From: Posidoniimonas polymericola
GTDB taxonomy: Bacteria > Planctomycetota > Planctomycetia > Pirellulales > Lacipirellulaceae
Assembly (NCBI RefSeq): GCF_007859935.1
Contig: NZ_SJPO01000008.1
Coordinates: 124,001 to 188,000 of the forward strand
Direction of reading: 5' to 3'
DNA length: 64,000 nt
The notes beneath the pieces are model-generated. The model was not told the DNA's origin. It was given only the letters and a program-made list of their open reading frames with translations, and searched no databases. This document shows, piece after piece, positions 27,722 to 36,264 of this stretch; position 1 is the stretch's first letter; the number at the start of each line of letters is the position of its first letter. The position numbers were made by a program, and so were the translations under genes.

Positions 27722-28813
27722 CTATCCGGAGAGTCGCTCCCATGCCCCGATTAGCAGGCTGGCGGCCCGCTCGATGTCGTCGGGTTCGGAGTGCCACCCG
27801 GCCGACAGCCGGACGCTGCCGCTCCCAGCCTGGGGATCGACCCCCATCGCCCGCAGCGTCGGCGACAGGCTGACCCCGCCCTGGCCGCCGCACGCCAGTG
27901 GTGTTGCGCAAAGCTCGGGGCAGGCCGACAGCACCTCCGCGCCGGATACGCCCGGCATCGCAACCGCCACCGTGTTGGGCAGGCGGACTTGCCCCTCACC
28001 CCAGATGATCAGTTCCTCCCCGATGGCCGAGCGGAGCAGCCCGACCAGTTGTTCAATCATGCCAGCCAGCCGCGGAGCGGCCTCGTCGACGCTCCGCGAC
28101 GCCAGTTCGGCCGCGGCCCCAAAGCCGGCGATCGCCGCCACGCTGGGCGTGCCGGGACGCAGCAGCGGCCCGCTCGACTGGGGCGGCTTGAGGGCGGCCC
28201 CATCGCGGACGTACAGCGCGCCGACACCCTTCGGGCCGTAGCACTTGTGCGAGGTCAGGGTCAGCAGGTCGACCCCCAGCTCGTTGACGTCAACCTTCAC
28301 CTTGCCGAACGACTGCGAGGCGTCCGTGTGCAGCAGCACGCCGCGGCCCTCGAGCAGCGACGCGATCCGCTCCACCGGCTGCAGCAGGCCGACCTCGCTG
28401 TTCGCGTGCACGACGCTCACCAGGGTCTCGCCGTCGACTGCCGCGTCGACCACCGCCTCGGGCGACACCACGCCGCTCGCGGGGACGCTCACCACGGTCA
28501 GGTCCTCGCCGCACGGGGCCTGGCGGACCGCGTGGTGGTCGACCGTGGTTGTGACCGCCCAGCGGGGCCGCATCGCCAGCGCCGTGTGGCAGCTCTCGGT
28601 GGCGCCACTGCAGAAGTAGATCTCGTGGGCCGAGGCGCCGATGGCCGATGCGACCCGGCTCCGCGCGTCCTCGATCGCCTGCGCAGCGGCCCGCCCCAAC
28701 GCGTGGTCCGCGAAGGGGTGGCCGTACTGGTCCGCCAGGAACGGCAGCATCGCCTCCTGGACAGGCGGCGCGAGCGGCGTCGTGGCGTTGTAGTCGAGGT
28801 AGATCGGGCGCAT
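27722..28813 (-). CDS. cysteine desulfurase (NifS/IscS-like)
   Basis: 363 residues, class V PLP-dependent fold. MRPIYLDYNATTPLAP at the N-terminus, FCSGATESCHTAL, LLHTDASQSFG, the PLP lysine in LTSHKCYGPKG and the catalytic-cysteine loop ending PLACGGQGGVSLSPTLRAMG are in place. It releases sulfur from cysteine for Fe-S clusters or thiolation. It is first in a tight set with the kinase and phosphatase genes (1-base gap). No iscU is adjacent. Confidence 0.92.
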   Translation of the reverse strand: MRPIYLDYNATTPLAPPVQEAMLPFLADQYGHPFADHALGRAAAQAIEDARSRVASAIGASAHEIYFCSGATESCHTALAMRPRWAVTTTVDHHAVRQAPCGEDLTVVSVPASGVVSPEAVVDAAVDGETLVSVVHANSEVGLLQPVERIASLLEGRGVLLHTDASQSFGKVKVDVNELGVDLLTLTSHKCYGPKGVGALYVRDGAALKPPQSSGPLLRPGTPSVAAIAGFGAAAELASRSVDEAAPRLAGMIEQLVGLLRSAIGEELIIWGEGQVRLPNTVAVAMPGVSGAEVLSACPELCATPLACGGQGGVSLSPTLRAMGVDPQAGSGSVRLSAGWHSEPDDIERAASLLIGAWERLSG

Positions 28814-28941
28814 AGCGAGGGCCGGGGTGGCGTGTCACGCCAAGCGTACCTCACGCCCCGGCGTCCACAACGAATCCCGGCCCCCGATAACCGCTACGGC
28901 CGCTGCAACACGACCGCTCGGCCCGGTTCACGACGCCCGGG

Positions 28942-29298
28942 CTACGACTGCTTGCCGATCACCCGCTTCTGGACGTCGGTTTCCAGCACGCCGAAGGCCT
29001 GCTCGTGCCGCTGCACCGACAAGTGCAACGCCTGCAGCATCCGCTTGGCCGTGAAGTAGTTGGTCACGATCCGCTGCTTGACCTCGACCGGCTCGGTCGG
29101 CACGCCGTACGGCTGGCTGTTGAGCCCAAAGTCGAGGATCAGCTCCTCGGGGGTGCCCGTCACGCGGCAAAAGTTCGCGTAGGTGCACAGGGCGTCCTTG
29201 TCGTTGATCTCGACACGCTGACGCTGCTGCTGCGGCTGCGGGGCGCCCTCGGCGGCCGGGGCTTCTTGTTCGGGGGCGTTTTCGGGCGTGTCCGCCAT
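28942..29298 (-). CDS. DUF3467 family protein
   Basis: 118 residues. An acidic Ala/Pro/Gln-rich N-terminus is followed by the conserved block ANFCRVTGTPEELILDFGLN and RIVTNYFTAKRMLQALHLSV, the hallmark of DUF3467, a family common in planctomycetes with no known function. The gap of 246 bases up to the rsmG gene shows no further gene. Confidence 0.88.
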   Translation of the reverse strand: MADTPENAPEQEAPAAEGAPQPQQQRQRVEINDKDALCTYANFCRVTGTPEELILDFGLNSQPYGVPTEPVEVKQRIVTNYFTAKRMLQALHLSVQRHEQAFGVLETDVQKRVIGKQS

Positions 29299-29544
29299 GG
29301 CATTAGTCCTTGTTACGTAGGGGCGTCGTTACGTTGGGGCGTCAAACGGACAGCAGTAGCTCGGCGGCGACCGCCGGTGCGGACCGCAGCGGTCTGCCGC
29401 GACTCTCCGCAAGTTTAAGCGATCGCTGCCGACCGGGCCATAGGCGCGACCGGCGGTTGTGCCACGACTCGCAAGCGGGGCCTCGTTTGTTCGCTACAAC
29501 CGGCGCCGGCGGCCGCGCCACCGGCCGGCGCCAGAGTTCGGACG

Positions 29545-30288
29545 TTAGTCCTGCTCCTTCGGTTCGATCTTCAGGATTACGCTGACCGCGTCCGCGCCGC
29601 GGGTGACGTACTCGGCCACCTTCCGCAGCTCCAGCTTGTTCAGCAGGCTGTAGTGCCGGGCCTCGCCCCGTTCGGCCACCCAGTTGCGGCCCTTGATCAG
29701 CAGCAGCCGGTCGAACGCGTCCCAGCGGGGCGCCAGCCAGAACAGCAGCTTCCGCATCGGCGCCACCGCCCGCACCACCAGCGTGTCGAACGTCGTGACC
29801 TCCAGCAGGTCCTCCGCACGCGCGCCAAAGACCTTGGCGTCCAGCCCCAGGGTCTGCACGATGTCCTCGAGCGCTTGGGCCTTCTTGGCGACCGACTCGC
29901 ACAGGCTCACGTCGAGGTCGGGGCGGATGATCGCCAGGATCACGCCCGGCACGCCACCGCCGGAGCCGACGTCCAGCACCCGCTCGCCCTTCTCCAGCAG
30001 GTTGGCCAGCTCCCACGAGTCGCCCACGTCGCGCGTGACAAACTTCTCCAGCGTGGTGTGTCGGGTGAGGTTCATCTTCTCGTTCCACTCCCACAGCACG
30101 CGGCGGTAGGCGTCGAGCTGCTCGATCTGCTCCTGCGGGAACGAGTAGTCAAACTCCGCTAGCACATCGGCCAGCGAGCGGTCGTCGGCGGCTGCGTCGG
30201 CTTCGGGGGCAGAGGCGCGGGCGTCGGTCGGGTCGGGGGTTTCTGCAGGTTCGGTCAAGGCTTGGTCACTCACGGGATCGGTAGGCAA
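29545..30288 (-). CDS. rsmG: 16S rRNA (guanine-527-N7) methyltransferase RsmG (GidB)
   Basis: 247 residues, with an acidic N-terminal extension of about 45. The core reads YRRVLWEWNEKMNLTRHTTL, VLDVGSGGGVPGVILAI (SAM-binding motif I), VSLCESVAKKAQAL, and VVRAVAPMRKLL. The enzyme methylates G527 of 16S rRNA. rsmG is often close to the replication origin together with parAB, which fits the parAB/parS region about 22 kb away, although here the two are not in one operon. Confidence 0.95.
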   Translation of the reverse strand: MPTDPVSDQALTEPAETPDPTDARASAPEADAAADDRSLADVLAEFDYSFPQEQIEQLDAYRRVLWEWNEKMNLTRHTTLEKFVTRDVGDSWELANLLEKGERVLDVGSGGGVPGVILAIIRPDLDVSLCESVAKKAQALEDIVQTLGLDAKVFGARAEDLLEVTTFDTLVVRAVAPMRKLLFWLAPRWDAFDRLLLIKGRNWVAERGEARHYSLLNKLELRKVAEYVTRGADAVSVILKIEPKEQD

Positions 30289-30403
30289 GCCCTGTAGTAT
30301 CGGGCATTGGCCCCGGATCGGCTATAGCTCGGACGGGGTCGGCGGCGTGAATCGCGGGCTGGGGGCCTGTCCGGTGGGGGCGTCGCGGTCAGCCGTTGCT
30401 GGG

Positions 30404-30450
30404 CGACTTTTGTCCCTTCTGAGCCCACGCAATTATAGGGACAAAAGTCG
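30404..30450. repeat. inverted repeat with stem CGACTTTTGTCCC, copy 1
   Basis: CGACTTTTGTCCC at 30404-30416 pairs perfectly with GGGACAAAAGTCG at 30438-30450 around a 21-base loop. The same stem recurs at 30529. Confidence 0.9.
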
Positions 30451-30528
30451 GGCCCCATGGCGAGCCCCAAGTCGCCCCTTACGCTGCAATAGCAGCGTCA
30501 ACGCGGAACGCCCGCCTGCCGCCGCAGC

Positions 30529-30570
30529 CGACTTTTGTCCGCTCTTGCGCGCCAGCAGGGACAAAAGTCC
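30529..30570. repeat. inverted repeat with stem CGACTTTTGTCC, copy 2
   Basis: CGACTTTTGTCC at 30529-30540 pairs with GGACAAAAGTC at 30559-30569, flanked by another G/C. The loop differs from copy 1, so the arm sequence is what is conserved, as in REP-like elements. Confidence 0.88.
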
Positions 30571-30801
30571 GGACCCGGAATGCATTCGCACGCTCCTCGG
30601 CCTTCTAGAGGGCCTGTTGGAATCGATAGGGGACGCCGTAGGATTAGTTTTACCCCCCGGGGTGGCTCTTTTCGACAACGAAAGGGGCGCCGGACCCCCT
30701 TCCACCGGCCGGCGAGGGGGACGCACGGGCGCGGCAGAGCTGCGGCGCTTCGTGCGTGCTACTAACCACCAGTCACCAACAACCGACTACCAGACCCACC
30801 G

Positions 30802-31674
30802 ATGTTCGGCCTGCTCAACGTCAACAAACCGCCCGGCCCGACCTCGCGCGATGTCGTGAACCGCGTGCAGTGGTTGCTGCGCCAGTCGGGCTCGAAGGCC
30901 AAGGTCGGCCACGCCGGCACCCTCGACCCGATCGCCTCGGGCGTGCTGGTGCTGTGCCTCGGCCCGGCGACGCGGCTGATCGAGCGGGTGCAGCAGATGG
31001 AGAAGCGGTACGTCGGCACGTTCCGCCTTGGCTGCACCAGCCCGAGCGACGACATCGAACTCGAGCCGACCGAGATCGCCGACGCGCCAATCCCGCTGCT
31101 CGCCGCGATCGAGGCCGCCCTGCCTCCCTTCACCGGACAGATCGAGCAGGTCCCGCCTGCCTACTCGGCCGTGAAGATCGGCGGCAAGAAGTCGTACGAG
31201 CGGGTCCGCCGCGGCGAGCAGGTCGAGCTCAAGCCGCGGCCGGTGCAGATCTACGGCCTCGAGGTCGTGCGGTACGAGTACCCCGAGCTGCAGCTCGCCA
31301 TCCGCTGCGGCAGCGGCACCTACATCCGTTCGCTCGGCCGCGACCTGGCCCAGTCGCTAGGGACCGGCGCCGTGATGTCCGAGCTGGTGCGGACCGCCAT
31401 CGGCCCGTTCGCCCTCGCCGACGGCATGCCGGGCAAGTCGATCGAGCCCGAGATGCTGCAGCAGCACCTCCGTTCGCCCCTCGAGGCGCTGCCCTGCCAT
31501 CCGAGGCGCGAGATCACTGACATCGAAGAAGAGCTCCTGCGGCGTGGCATGCCCATCGACGGAGCCATCGATGGCGAAGAAGCAGCCGCGGTCGACCAGC
31601 ACGGCGCCCTTGTCGCGTTGCTGCAGCCGAAGCAGGGCCAGCTTTGGCCCAGCCGCGTGTTTGTCGCAGGGTGA
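30802..31674 (+). CDS. truB: tRNA pseudouridine-55 synthase TruB
   Basis: 290 residues. GLLNVNKPPGPTSRDVVNRV at the start, the catalytic aspartate in GHAGTLDPIASGVLVL, PPAYSAVKIGGKKSYERVR and the RCGSGTYIRSLGRDL segment are typical. It makes pseudouridine 55 in the T-loop of tRNAs. Length is normal. Translation start at the ATG 30802. A hairpin follows 9 bases after the stop. Confidence 0.96.
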   Translation: MFGLLNVNKPPGPTSRDVVNRVQWLLRQSGSKAKVGHAGTLDPIASGVLVLCLGPATRLIERVQQMEKRYVGTFRLGCTSPSDDIELEPTEIADAPIPLLAAIEAALPPFTGQIEQVPPAYSAVKIGGKKSYERVRRGEQVELKPRPVQIYGLEVVRYEYPELQLAIRCGSGTYIRSLGRDLAQSLGTGAVMSELVRTAIGPFALADGMPGKSIEPEMLQQHLRSPLEALPCHPRREITDIEEELLRRGMPIDGAIDGEEAAAVDQHGALVALLQPKQGQLWPSRVFVAG

Positions 31675-31683
31675 CAATGTATC

Positions 31684-31702
31684 CCCGGCTCTCCGAGCCG
31701 GG
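31684..31702 (+). terminator. hairpin after truB, possible terminator
   Basis: CCCGGCTC-TCC-GAGCCGGG forms a perfect 8-bp stem with a 3-base loop just after the truB stop. There is no T-tract, so it could act as a 3'-end stabiliser or Rho-dependent site rather than a classical intrinsic terminator. Confidence 0.45.
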
Positions 31703-31823
31703 ACTAGATGCCATCGGGTTGGGGGCCCAGTCCCGCAGCAGTGCACACTCCGGGAGCCGTCTCCGATGGCGATGTCTACCAGCAGGGCATCGGGGTCGGA
31801 GTCCCCTTCCCACAGTGGCTGGG

Positions 31824-32852
31824 CTACCGCAGGTAAGTCAGCCCCACGAATACATTGCCGTTTACCACGAGGCCGTCTTCCGTGCGGCCAATGCCAAAGT
31901 CAGGGGCTCGGTACTCCACGATCTGAGTCGCCTCGGTAGACTCGGGCGCCAGGACCGCATTGGCCATCAGGTCGAGCGTCAGGTGGGGCGAGAAGTAGTA
32001 GCTGCCGATCAGCCGCGCCTCGCCGAGGTACGCGGCCGTGTCGTGGCTCTCGCCGTAGCGGGAGTATGTCGGCTGCAAGAATAAGAGGTTGTTGAGTCCG
32101 CCCGGCACGGCGTCGTCGCCAAAGCCGTTGATCTGGGTGGTGTTGGCGCGGCGGTAGCCGGCCACCGCCAGCAGGCTGGCGTCCCACAGCCACCCGCCCC
32201 GCTGCGCGACGGCGCCCACGGCGAGCTGCGGCCCGATGAGCAGTTCGTCGCGGTCGGTCTCCGAGAAGACCCGCCCGGCGACATCGGTCAGGCCATCGAA
32301 GCGGAAGTCGCTGCCGGCGTCGTCCGCCCGCACGCCGTAGGCCACGTACTGCACAACACGCCAAGGGCCTGGCGGTGTCCCCGGCGAGGGGCGGGGCCCA
32401 AGCACGCCGCGGTCCGCCATCGGCGCGTGGCCGACGTCCATCGCGAACGCGGCGTTCTGCACGCCGAGCCGCAGCGCCGGACGCTTGTCCTCGACGCCGC
32501 TCGACCAGTTCCACAGGTGCTGCCCCATCAGCTCGATGGACCCCGAGAAGTGCTCGAGCTGCTCGTGGAGCGTTTGGACGGTGGTGAACTCGACCGCCAG
32601 CGTGTTGAATCGGACTTGGTAGGACGAACCGCCTGGAAACGCGGTGACCTCCCCGGCGTCGGTGATGGCGGCCGAGCGGAACATCATCCGTCCGACCGGC
32701 GCGAACCCGACCCCTGAGTGGGTCGGCGATAGGGCCGCCTTAATCTCTGGCAGCACAAACTGGGAGTCCCTTCTGCCGGTGGCGAAGTCGGCCTGCGCGA
32801 ACGCCAGCGGGGTCGAGCAGAGCACGGCGGCGATGGTGAGGAGGGGTTTCAT
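31824..32852 (-). CDS. probable outer-membrane beta-barrel protein (BBP7-like)
   Basis: 342 residues with a Sec signal peptide (MKPLLTIAAVLCSTPLAFAQ). The remainder is Gly/Tyr/Phe-rich with alternating polarity, ending VNGNVFVGLTYLR, with an aromatic residue near the C-terminus, as in outer-membrane barrels. Strands such as GGWLWDASLLAVAGYRR and LIGSYYFSPHLTLDLM are visible. It looks like the BBP7/DUF1551-type barrel family expanded in planctomycetes, but I assign it by pattern only. Confidence 0.65.
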   Translation of the reverse strand: MKPLLTIAAVLCSTPLAFAQADFATGRRDSQFVLPEIKAALSPTHSGVGFAPVGRMMFRSAAITDAGEVTAFPGGSSYQVRFNTLAVEFTTVQTLHEQLEHFSGSIELMGQHLWNWSSGVEDKRPALRLGVQNAAFAMDVGHAPMADRGVLGPRPSPGTPPGPWRVVQYVAYGVRADDAGSDFRFDGLTDVAGRVFSETDRDELLIGPQLAVGAVAQRGGWLWDASLLAVAGYRRANTTQINGFGDDAVPGGLNNLLFLQPTYSRYGESHDTAAYLGEARLIGSYYFSPHLTLDLMANAVLAPESTEATQIVEYRAPDFGIGRTEDGLVVNGNVFVGLTYLR

Positions 32853-33218
32853 GCGATCTAAGAACTGACTGCGTGCACACCTTCTTGCGGCTTGTAGCAG
32901 CCAACGCCGCCCGCGGGTAGAGCAGATCCCCCTCCGTTGGGGTCACGCCGGTCGTGCGGGGCACGCGGGTTACGGGGCGGCAGAGTTTCGCAGCGGTGCT
33001 AGCGTCGCGGTTGCCAAGGCTCATTTCGTGAGCCAGCGGCGGTCGATGCTCCTCGATAGCGCCGCAGGTATGCGCCGCAGGAAACGGGGACAGGCACGCT
33101 GCCGCACACCGGGGCGGCGTCGTCTCTGGCCGGCGGCGAGCCAGTCCCCGTTTCCTGCTCCCCGGCCATCCGCCTTCCCCCCGTCTCCCTTCCACCTTCC
33201 ACCTTCCCCCATTTGCCC
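32853..33218. other. 366-base intergenic gap with one REP-like hairpin
   Basis: No gene is credible here. The gap separates the barrel gene from divergent ftsK and holds the 82-base palindromic element at 33077-33158. The last 40 bases before ftsK are C/T-rich and offer no clear ribosome binding site. Confidence 0.6.
33077..33158. repeat. 82-base palindromic repeat with arms GCAGGAAACGGGGAC
   Basis: GCAGGAAACGGGGAC (33077-33091) pairs perfectly with GTCCCCGTTTCCTGC (33144-33158). The ...GGGGACAGGCAC... context is reminiscent of REP sequences mobilised by Y1-type (RAYT) transposases, but no such transposase is in the window. Confidence 0.85.
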
Positions 33219-36101
33219 ATGCCCGACCGCAGCCGGCAGCTTGATGTGGTGGCGATCGCCCTCGCCGCGGGGACGCTGTTCCTGGCGGTCGCGCTGTCGA
33301 CGTACCACAAGGCCGACCCGCCGGGCTCGCTGGTCTGGCCGCCGTCTGACACGACGCACAACGCGTGCGGCTGGGGCGGCGCGTACGCGGCGCACTACCT
33401 GCTGGAGATGATGGGCGTTGGCGCGTACTACGCGGTCGGCTCGCTGGCGACCATCACCGTGCTGCTGCTGATGCGCAAGGAGGTCAACCAGCCGGTCACC
33501 CGCAGCATTGGCTGGGCGCTCTCGCTGCTGGGGCTCGCGACCATCGCCGCGATGATGCTGCCGCGTTGGTCGCCCGGGCCGGTGATCGGCGCCGGCGGCT
33601 ACCTGGGGGCGATGGGCCGGGCGTGGCTCGAGGGGCACTTCGCCGCGGCGGGCGGGTACATCGTGGCGATCAGCGTGCTGCTGGCGGGGCTGCTGCTGTC
33701 GACCGACTACCTGCTGTTCCGCTGGGCGGCGACCGCCACCGTCGCGTCCGGCGCCGGGTTCGACACGGTCCGCAGGCACGCCCAGGCGGCCGCGGCGCGG
33801 GTGAAGTCCAAGCGGCAGCTGACCGACCTCGACGCGCCGTCGCTCGGCGGCGAGGAGGACGAGGCGCAAGACGACGAAGAGTACGAATACGAGTACGAAG
33901 AAGACGAGTATGAGGAGGAAGAAGAAGCCGAAGACGAGGGTGGCCTCACGATCCGCACGCCCGGCGCCAAGGGCGAGGTCGAGGAGGAGTCGGCCGCAGA
34001 AGAGGAGGCCGATTACGAGGTCGAGGAGGAGGCCCAGCCCGCGACGGCCCCGTCCGCCAAGGGGCTGAGCGGCCTGGCGGCCAAGCTGGCCCAGGGGCTC
34101 AAGGGCAAGCCCGCCGCGCCCGCCGAGGAGACCCCGGCGGCCGAGGCAGAACCGGCCGCCGAAAAGCCGGCCCAGGTGCCGATCAAGAAGCCGAAGAGCG
34201 AGCGGGACGAGATCATCGACCAGCTGCAGGCGGCCGACCAGGACGCCGACCTCGACTTCGACTACGAGCTGCCGCCGCTCGACCTGCTGCTGCCGAGCGA
34301 GGACGTCAGCTACGACGAGCACGAGCGCGAGGTCCGCCGCAAGGCGAAGGTGCTGGAGAAGACCTTCAAGGACTTCGGCTTCAACGTGAAGGTCGTCGAG
34401 GTCGAGACCGGGCCCGTGATCGCGCAGTACGAGATCGAGCTCGAGCCGGGCCTGCGGCTGTCGAAGATCACCGGCCTGGCCGACGACCTGGCGATCGCGT
34501 GCCGGGTGCCGAGCGTGCGGATCGTCGCGCCGATCCCGGGCAAGAACACGGTCGGCATCGAGGTGCCCAACGAGACCCGCCAGCTGGTGCGGCTGCGGTC
34601 GGTCATCGAGGAGACCGACGGCCGCGCCCGGCGGATGAAGATCCCGATCTACCTCGGCCAGGACGTGGCGGGCAACCCGATGGCGGTCGACCTGGCGGCG
34701 CTGCCGCACCTGCTGATCGCCGGCCGCACCGGCACGGGCAAGTCGGTCTGCCTGAACTCGATCATCGTCAGCATCCTGATGAGCCGCGGGCCGGACGAGG
34801 TGCGGATGCTGATGATCGACCCCAAGATGGTCGAGCTGTCGGGCTACCGGAAGCTGCCGCACCTGATGCACCCGGTGGTGACCGACATGCGCAAGGCCGA
34901 GGCGATCCTCGCCTGGGCGGTCGACAAGATGGAGGAACGCTACCGGATGCTGGCCAACGCCGGCGTGCGGCACGTGAGCGTCTACAACCAGCTGACCGAG
35001 GAGGAGCTGCGCGACCGGGTCCGCAACGAGGACGGCAGCCGCATGTCCGACGCGGAGTTCAGCCTGGTGCCCAAGCAGCTGCCGTTCATCGTCATCGTGG
35101 CCGACGAGATGGCCGACCTGATGATGACCGCCGGCAAGGACGTCGAGCAGCACATCATCCGCCTGGCGCAGAAGAGCCGGGCGGTCGGCATCCACCTGAT
35201 CCTCGCCACCCAGAAGCCGACCGTCGACGTCATCACCGGGTTGATCAAGAGCAACCTGCCGGCCCGCATCGCGTTCCAGGTCGCCAGCCGCACGGACAGC
35301 CGCGTCGTGCTCGACGAGATGGGCGCCGACAAGCTGCTGGGCAACGGCGACATGCTGTTCCTCTCGCCCGGCACCAGCATGCTGCTGCGTGGCCAGGGCA
35401 CCTACCTGAGCGACGACGAGATCACCCGCGTGGTCGACTACGTCGGCACCGACGACCAGCAGTTCGCCGCGGAGTTGATGCAGCTGAAGACCAAGGAGGA
35501 AGAGGAGGCGGCCGAGCAGTCGGCCGGCGGCTTCAAGCAACGCGACGAGCTCTACGAGGCGGCAGTGGACGTCGTGGTCCGCGAGGGCCGCGGCAGCGTG
35601 TCGCTGCTGCAGCGGTGCCTGGGCATCGGCTACGGGCGGGCCGCGCGGCTGATCGACTTCATGGCCGAGGACGGCATCGTCGGGCCGTACAACGGCTCGA
35701 ACGCCCGCGAGGTGATGATGTCGGTTGCCGACTGGGAGGCGCGCGACCAGAACGCCGCCGACGAGGAAGAACCCGCCACGCCCCCCCCGGCGACCACCTC
35801 GTCGTTCAAGGCGACCGAAGCGGCCGAGGTCGAAGCCGAGGCAGCCGTCGATGACAGCGAAGAGGACGAGTACGAAGACGACGAAACCGACGAGTACGAG
35901 GAAGAGGAAGAGGAAGACGAATCGCCCGAAGGCGAGTCGGCCGAAGACGACGAGGAGTGGGAGTACGAAGAGGAGGACGAGGCCGAGGAGGAGGACGCCG
36001 AGGAAGAAGGCGAGGCCGACGAAGAAGAGTGGGACGAGGAAGAGGACGGCGAGTGGGACGAAGAGGAAGAAGACGAGGAGCCGCTGCAGGACAGCGCGTA
36101 G
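33219..36101 (+). CDS. ftsK: DNA translocase FtsK/SpoIIIE with long acidic C-terminal tail
   Basis: 960 residues, ATG at 33219 (an in-frame TTG two codons earlier is less likely). Four membrane segments lie in the first 170 residues. A linker with runs of Glu/Asp/Tyr (about residues 205-245) leads to the FtsK motor: LLIAGRTGTGKSVCLNSIIV (Walker A), MLMIDPKMVELSGY, IVIVADEMADLMM (Walker B) and LATQKPTVDVITGLIKSNLP. The gamma winged-helix domain (SVSLLQRCLGIGYGRAARLID) follows, then a tail of about 115 residues that is mostly Glu/Asp with Tyr/Trp, absent from ordinary FtsK. It pumps DNA at the septum and activates XerCD. Confidence 0.96.
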   Translation: MPDRSRQLDVVAIALAAGTLFLAVALSTYHKADPPGSLVWPPSDTTHNACGWGGAYAAHYLLEMMGVGAYYAVGSLATITVLLLMRKEVNQPVTRSIGWALSLLGLATIAAMMLPRWSPGPVIGAGGYLGAMGRAWLEGHFAAAGGYIVAISVLLAGLLLSTDYLLFRWAATATVASGAGFDTVRRHAQAAAARVKSKRQLTDLDAPSLGGEEDEAQDDEEYEYEYEEDEYEEEEEAEDEGGLTIRTPGAKGEVEEESAAEEEADYEVEEEAQPATAPSAKGLSGLAAKLAQGLKGKPAAPAEETPAAEAEPAAEKPAQVPIKKPKSERDEIIDQLQAADQDADLDFDYELPPLDLLLPSEDVSYDEHEREVRRKAKVLEKTFKDFGFNVKVVEVETGPVIAQYEIELEPGLRLSKITGLADDLAIACRVPSVRIVAPIPGKNTVGIEVPNETRQLVRLRSVIEETDGRARRMKIPIYLGQDVAGNPMAVDLAALPHLLIAGRTGTGKSVCLNSIIVSILMSRGPDEVRMLMIDPKMVELSGYRKLPHLMHPVVTDMRKAEAILAWAVDKMEERYRMLANAGVRHVSVYNQLTEEELRDRVRNEDGSRMSDAEFSLVPKQLPFIVIVADEMADLMMTAGKDVEQHIIRLAQKSRAVGIHLILATQKPTVDVITGLIKSNLPARIAFQVASRTDSRVVLDEMGADKLLGNGDMLFLSPGTSMLLRGQGTYLSDDEITRVVDYVGTDDQQFAAELMQLKTKEEEEAAEQSAGGFKQRDELYEAAVDVVVREGRGSVSLLQRCLGIGYGRAARLIDFMAEDGIVGPYNGSNAREVMMSVADWEARDQNAADEEEPATPPPATTSSFKATEAAEVEAEAAVDDSEEDEYEDDETDEYEEEEEEDESPEGESAEDDEEWEYEEEDEAEEEDAEEEGEADEEEWDEEEDGEWDEEEEDEEPLQDSA

Positions 36102-36264
36102 CTCGTTAGCGGACCGAGAGTTGCTTGGCCAACGGCCAGGCTCGCCGTAGGTCCGTGGGTTGAGGTCGGCCCTCAGCCAACGGGGGGACGATTCCCATCC
36201 CCCAACCGAGGGCGATGCCTTAGGCTACGGTGTCTATTGCCTCTAGCCAAACGGATGCGATAGC

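Larger units (their letters stand above)
30289..30801. other. 513-base intergenic gap with paired inverted repeats
   Basis: Between rsmG and truB, which diverge. No plausible gene. It contains two related hairpins (30404-30450 and 30529-30570) and a near-palindrome CGGAATGCATTCG around 30577-30589. Promoters for both genes must lie here, but no clear -35/-10 pair stands out. Confidence 0.6.

Noticed and set aside
30347-30859. Reading frame spanning the hairpin gap before truB
   Set aside because: Crosses both hairpins, no domain, and overlaps the truB start.
33021-35540. Long antisense reading frame (839 codons) opposite ftsK
   Set aside because: It mirrors the codon structure of ftsK, is low in complexity (Val/Leu/Asp/Arg) and has no domain; a GC-rich shadow.
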